Of a stretch of DNA of 64,000 bases, positions 61,290 to 64,000 are shown piece after piece (the first letter of the stretch is position 1; each line of letters starts with the position of its first letter). Source of the stretch: Acestrorhynchus altus (taxonomy: Eukaryota > Chordata > Actinopteri > Characiformes > Acestrorhynchidae); NCBI GenBank assembly GCA_034509495.1, contig CM067515.1:16731249-16795248 (forward strand), written 5' to 3'. Both the position numbers and the translations under genes were made by a program. The notes under the pieces were generated by a model that was given only the letters and a program-made list of their open reading frames with translations, was not told the DNA's origin and made no database searches.

Positions 61290-62440
61290 GGATGAACTAA
61301 AAGCTTGCTGTGCTGGGGAAAATAAGAGAGGGGGACAACTGCAGGAGGAAGCTGGAGCAACAGTTACAGCATTTGTGATGCAGCCAACCATTGCTATGTC
61401 ATCTGCAAATTTTACAATATGACAACCTGGATATATAGATGAGCAGTCATATGTGAGCAGTGTAGACAGAAGGGGACTCAACACAGCCATGAGGGGAGCC
61501 AGTGTAGAGGATTGTGGTGGAGGAGATGTTGTGGAACCTCGCAGACTGTTGGTCAAGAAGTCTGGGAGCCAATTATAGAAGGAGGAGCGCAATCCAAATG
61601 CGAGGAGTTTGTGACCCAGGGTCTGGGGAATCAAGGTGTTAAAAACGGATGGGATTTGTGTGGCTCTGTATACATATTATACACTGGAATAAACATGGTC
61701 CAGTGTATTATTTCCCCATGTTGTTATGGTGAGATGCTGATAAAACCTTGGCAAAGTGTCTGTCAGGTTTATGTGGTTAAAATCTCCAGCCACCACGTTA
61801 ACTTGATCTGAAGTGAGCTGATGTTGTCATGCCATCATTAGCTTTAGCTTTAGCAGGCTATGTAGAAACGGTGACAGTCAGCTGTTCTACAGCAATGGAA
61901 CAGTAGCTGTTTTTCAGAATGCAGTTTGTGCCCCAATAGCTGGTTACAGTTTGCACTGAACAGCAACAGGCCATTGGTCTGGAAGGCTGAGTCCAGCATG
62001 GAGTTGTTTAGTCATGTTTCCTAGTAACAGAGGACAGCACAGTAACTCATCTCCTCAGAAACACTCGTCTTTGGCCGCAGAAGGTCCAGCTTGTTGTCAA
62101 GAGAGTGGATGCTGGCCAGGAACAGGAACAGAATCGGTTGTCTGCTTTAGCCTTTAGTCTCAATTGCACTCTTTTTCTTCTTCCTCCTGCCCTTTGTCCT
62201 CTGAACTCAGTGGTGTTCTCAGTAGCTGCAGTCTGCCTAGTGTAGCGCTGAGATTGTGGTTCATCGTTACTGTTTTTGTAGCCAAACTGTCTGTAATGTT
62301 AATAAGTCCAGTTTGGCTTTATGTCACATGTGAGTGAAGTCGGGCTTAGAGACGACGTAAAAGACATTAAAACTGTGTTTTCACTGCGAACCCAAGAAGC
62401 CACTGCACTGCTGCGTGGCACCATCTTGGATCAAGGCAGC
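61290..62440 (-). mobile_element. CR1/L2-group LINE ORF2 relic, antisense
   Basis: On the minus strand, 62.1-61.8 kb carries an endonuclease-region remnant (SLDNKLDLLR near the start, VVAGDFNHINLT at its end). 61.6-61.3 kb carries a reverse transcriptase remnant (LSPLLSTLLTYDC, then HIVKFADDIAMVGCI, where FADD is the catalytic box). The region between is deleted and frames are broken. The 5' start includes tgatccaagatggtgccacg. Confidence 0.75.
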
Positions 62441-63004
62441 TTTATTTTGTCCAGTCTATTAAATTAATTGGAAAAAAATGTGTCTACAATGTGCAGTGAC
62501 ATCTTAAGTTTGCATCCTGTAGATGATTTGTTCATTCATTTGCTTTTTTTCCTGCAATAGGATACTCAAACTTTGCATACGTCTGTGTATAAAGTACCCT
62601 GTTGAGAATAAGTTGAGGTGACTCCCCCAACTTAGTCGAGCTTTCTTTCAGTGTTCTGTCTGAAAACTCAGCATGTAAAACTATGTGAGCTGTAATGTAG
62701 GCTTAATCACAGCCACCTGGTACATTTCCTGCCTACAAGGTGGAGACAGGCAGAATCCCTACTACTTTATGGAGAGAGTCATGATTGGTTTTGAAACTAG
62801 GCTCCATTGCAGCAGTGCCTTCCCTCGAATACAAGATTAGAAACATATGAGAAACTTGTTTGCACATAATGGCTGGTTACATTTTATTTTAGTTGTGATA
62901 CTTTGGCAAAAACATTTCATGTGTACAAATGTACCTCAAATGTAATGAACTCCTTATTAACACTTGTGGATTTAGAATGGGATGTCACAAAATCTCTATG
63001 TAAA
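62441..63004. other. Unassigned sequence downstream of alkal
   Basis: No gene or clear repeat. Balanced, non-repetitive sequence at 62.5-62.85 kb might be regulatory, but nothing in the sequence proves it. Confidence 0.3.
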
Positions 63005-63612
63005 TCATTACAGGATCAAACTTTCACTATAGTACAGCTTTTCTGCTCTTTAAATTGAGTTAATTTGTGATAAAGTATTCATAATTTCACCATAGAACAG
63101 ATTCTGCTCTTTTAATTGAGTTAAATTGAGATACATTACCCATACTTTCAATATAGTACAATTCCAGCTGTTATAATTGAGTTAAACTGAAATACTGTTA
63201 CCCAAACTTTCACTATAGTACAATTTTTGCTCTTTTAATTGTGTTACATTGTGTTACAGTACCCATATGTTCACTGTAGTACAGTTTTAGCTCTTTTGAT
63301 TTGAGATTGTGATACCATAGCTGTACTTTCATTATAGTATATTTACTCTGCTCTTTCAATTGAGTTAGTGATACAGTAATCATAATTTCACTATAGTACA
63401 GATTCTGCTCTTTTAATTGCAGTAGATTGTAATACATTATCTATAATTTCACTATAATACTATTTCTGCTTGTTGAATTGAATTACATTGAGATGCAGTT
63501 CCCATATTTCACTATAGTACAGGTTCTGCTCTTTAATTGAGTAAAATTGTGATATGGTACCTGTACTTTCTCTATAGTGGAGTTTCTGGTCTTTTAATTG
63601 AGTAATTGTATG
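63005..63612 (-). repeat. ~61-bp minisatellite array (reverse orientation)
   Basis: About ten diverged copies of a 58-62-bp unit: actttcactatagtacagtt, then tctgctcttttaattgagtt, then a variable link with gatacagtacccata. It is the reverse complement of the unit in the 29.2-30.0-kb array. Confidence 0.9.
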
Positions 63613-63639
63613 ACTCTGCCCAGGCTTTAACAAGAAATG

Positions 63640-64000
63640 TTTTCAGTCTATGTTGTGACATTAGCAGCATCAGGGATCATGAGTTTCTTTAAAGATGACT
63701 TGACTGGCAAATGACGGAGTGGTGAAGAACAGAGCTACATCTAATGCTATTGTTCCTGCTATTCTTTCTAGAAAGTGCTCAATTGCCCGTTGACAAGTTA
63801 AGCCAGTAATTACAGGCAAATTAGCAATGAAGCAACTCAAAGCTCATTATGTCCAGGTATGACAGATAAAGCAGTCAGAAACTAATTTTAAATGCTTAAT
63901 GCGCTGCACTTTTTCAGGCCTGTAAGCGTGTCCATGGAAACAACGTCAGGGCAGTCTTGCTTCATTATCAAAAACAGGCGTTGAAATTGTTGTGATGATG
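63640..64000. other. Candidate conserved noncoding element
   Basis: Non-repetitive sequence at the window edge with a homeodomain core gtaattac, agctcattatg and tgtccatggaaac, the last an X-box-like half-palindrome. It has the look of an enhancer-type element; this is only pattern-based. Confidence 0.25.

Noticed and set aside
1..64000. Prokaryotic-type systems (CRISPR, operons, phage, toxin-antitoxin)
   Set aside because: The tandem arrays have no uniform spacers, genes are spliced, and all mobile DNA is of vertebrate type.

Overview
The window is animal genomic DNA, almost certainly from a teleost fish. Genes are split into small exons with GT-AG introns, intergenic DNA is AT-rich, and the repeats are typical of fish: many decayed Tc1/mariner elements, hAT and fold-back MITEs, tRNA-derived SINEs and CR1/L2-group LINE pieces. 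Several of these repeats resemble families I know from otophysan fish (characins, electric fishes, catfishes). I cannot fix the species.

Three protein-coding genes can be assembled. (1) 1-6.1 kb, minus strand: the middle of an obscurin/obscurin-like gene. Nine consecutive Ig domains are carried on ten exons of the one-domain-per-exon kind, and one domain is split by an intron. The gene runs off the left edge and its 5' end was not found. (2) 15.06-26.10 kb, minus strand: a complete iqca1 gene (IQ and AAA domain protein, DRC11 of the ciliary nexin-dynein regulatory complex). It has 19 coding exons and 816 residues, with an X-box-like site upstream and a poly(A) signal after the stop. (3) About 31.3-60.0 kb, plus strand: a complete alkal gene (ligand of the ALK/LTK receptor tyrosine kinases), with a 5' UTR exon and four small coding exons giving 153 residues. 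Three of its coding exons (54, 81 and 65 nt) are too short to stand out as ORFs and were found by their conserved motifs. Its introns are 2.0, 12.9, 7.8 and 5.4 kb.

Regions: 6.1-15 kb holds repeats and unassigned sequence; 26.3-31 kb is intergenic with a minisatellite; 31.4-60 kb is alkal introns packed with transposon relics, one solo LTR and LINE fragments; 60-64 kb is repeats, an antisense LINE relic and a second minisatellite. The most striking architecture is one ~61-bp minisatellite family present as two arrays in opposite orientation (29.2-30.0 kb and 63.0-63.6 kb) that bracket the alkal transcription unit.

The genes do not form a pathway: muscle cytoskeleton, motile cilia and receptor-kinase signalling. 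I see no operon, CRISPR array, phage or other prokaryotic feature. Most unusual content is repeat structure, a degenerate ATPase site, one GC-AG intron and transposon insertions close to splice sites.
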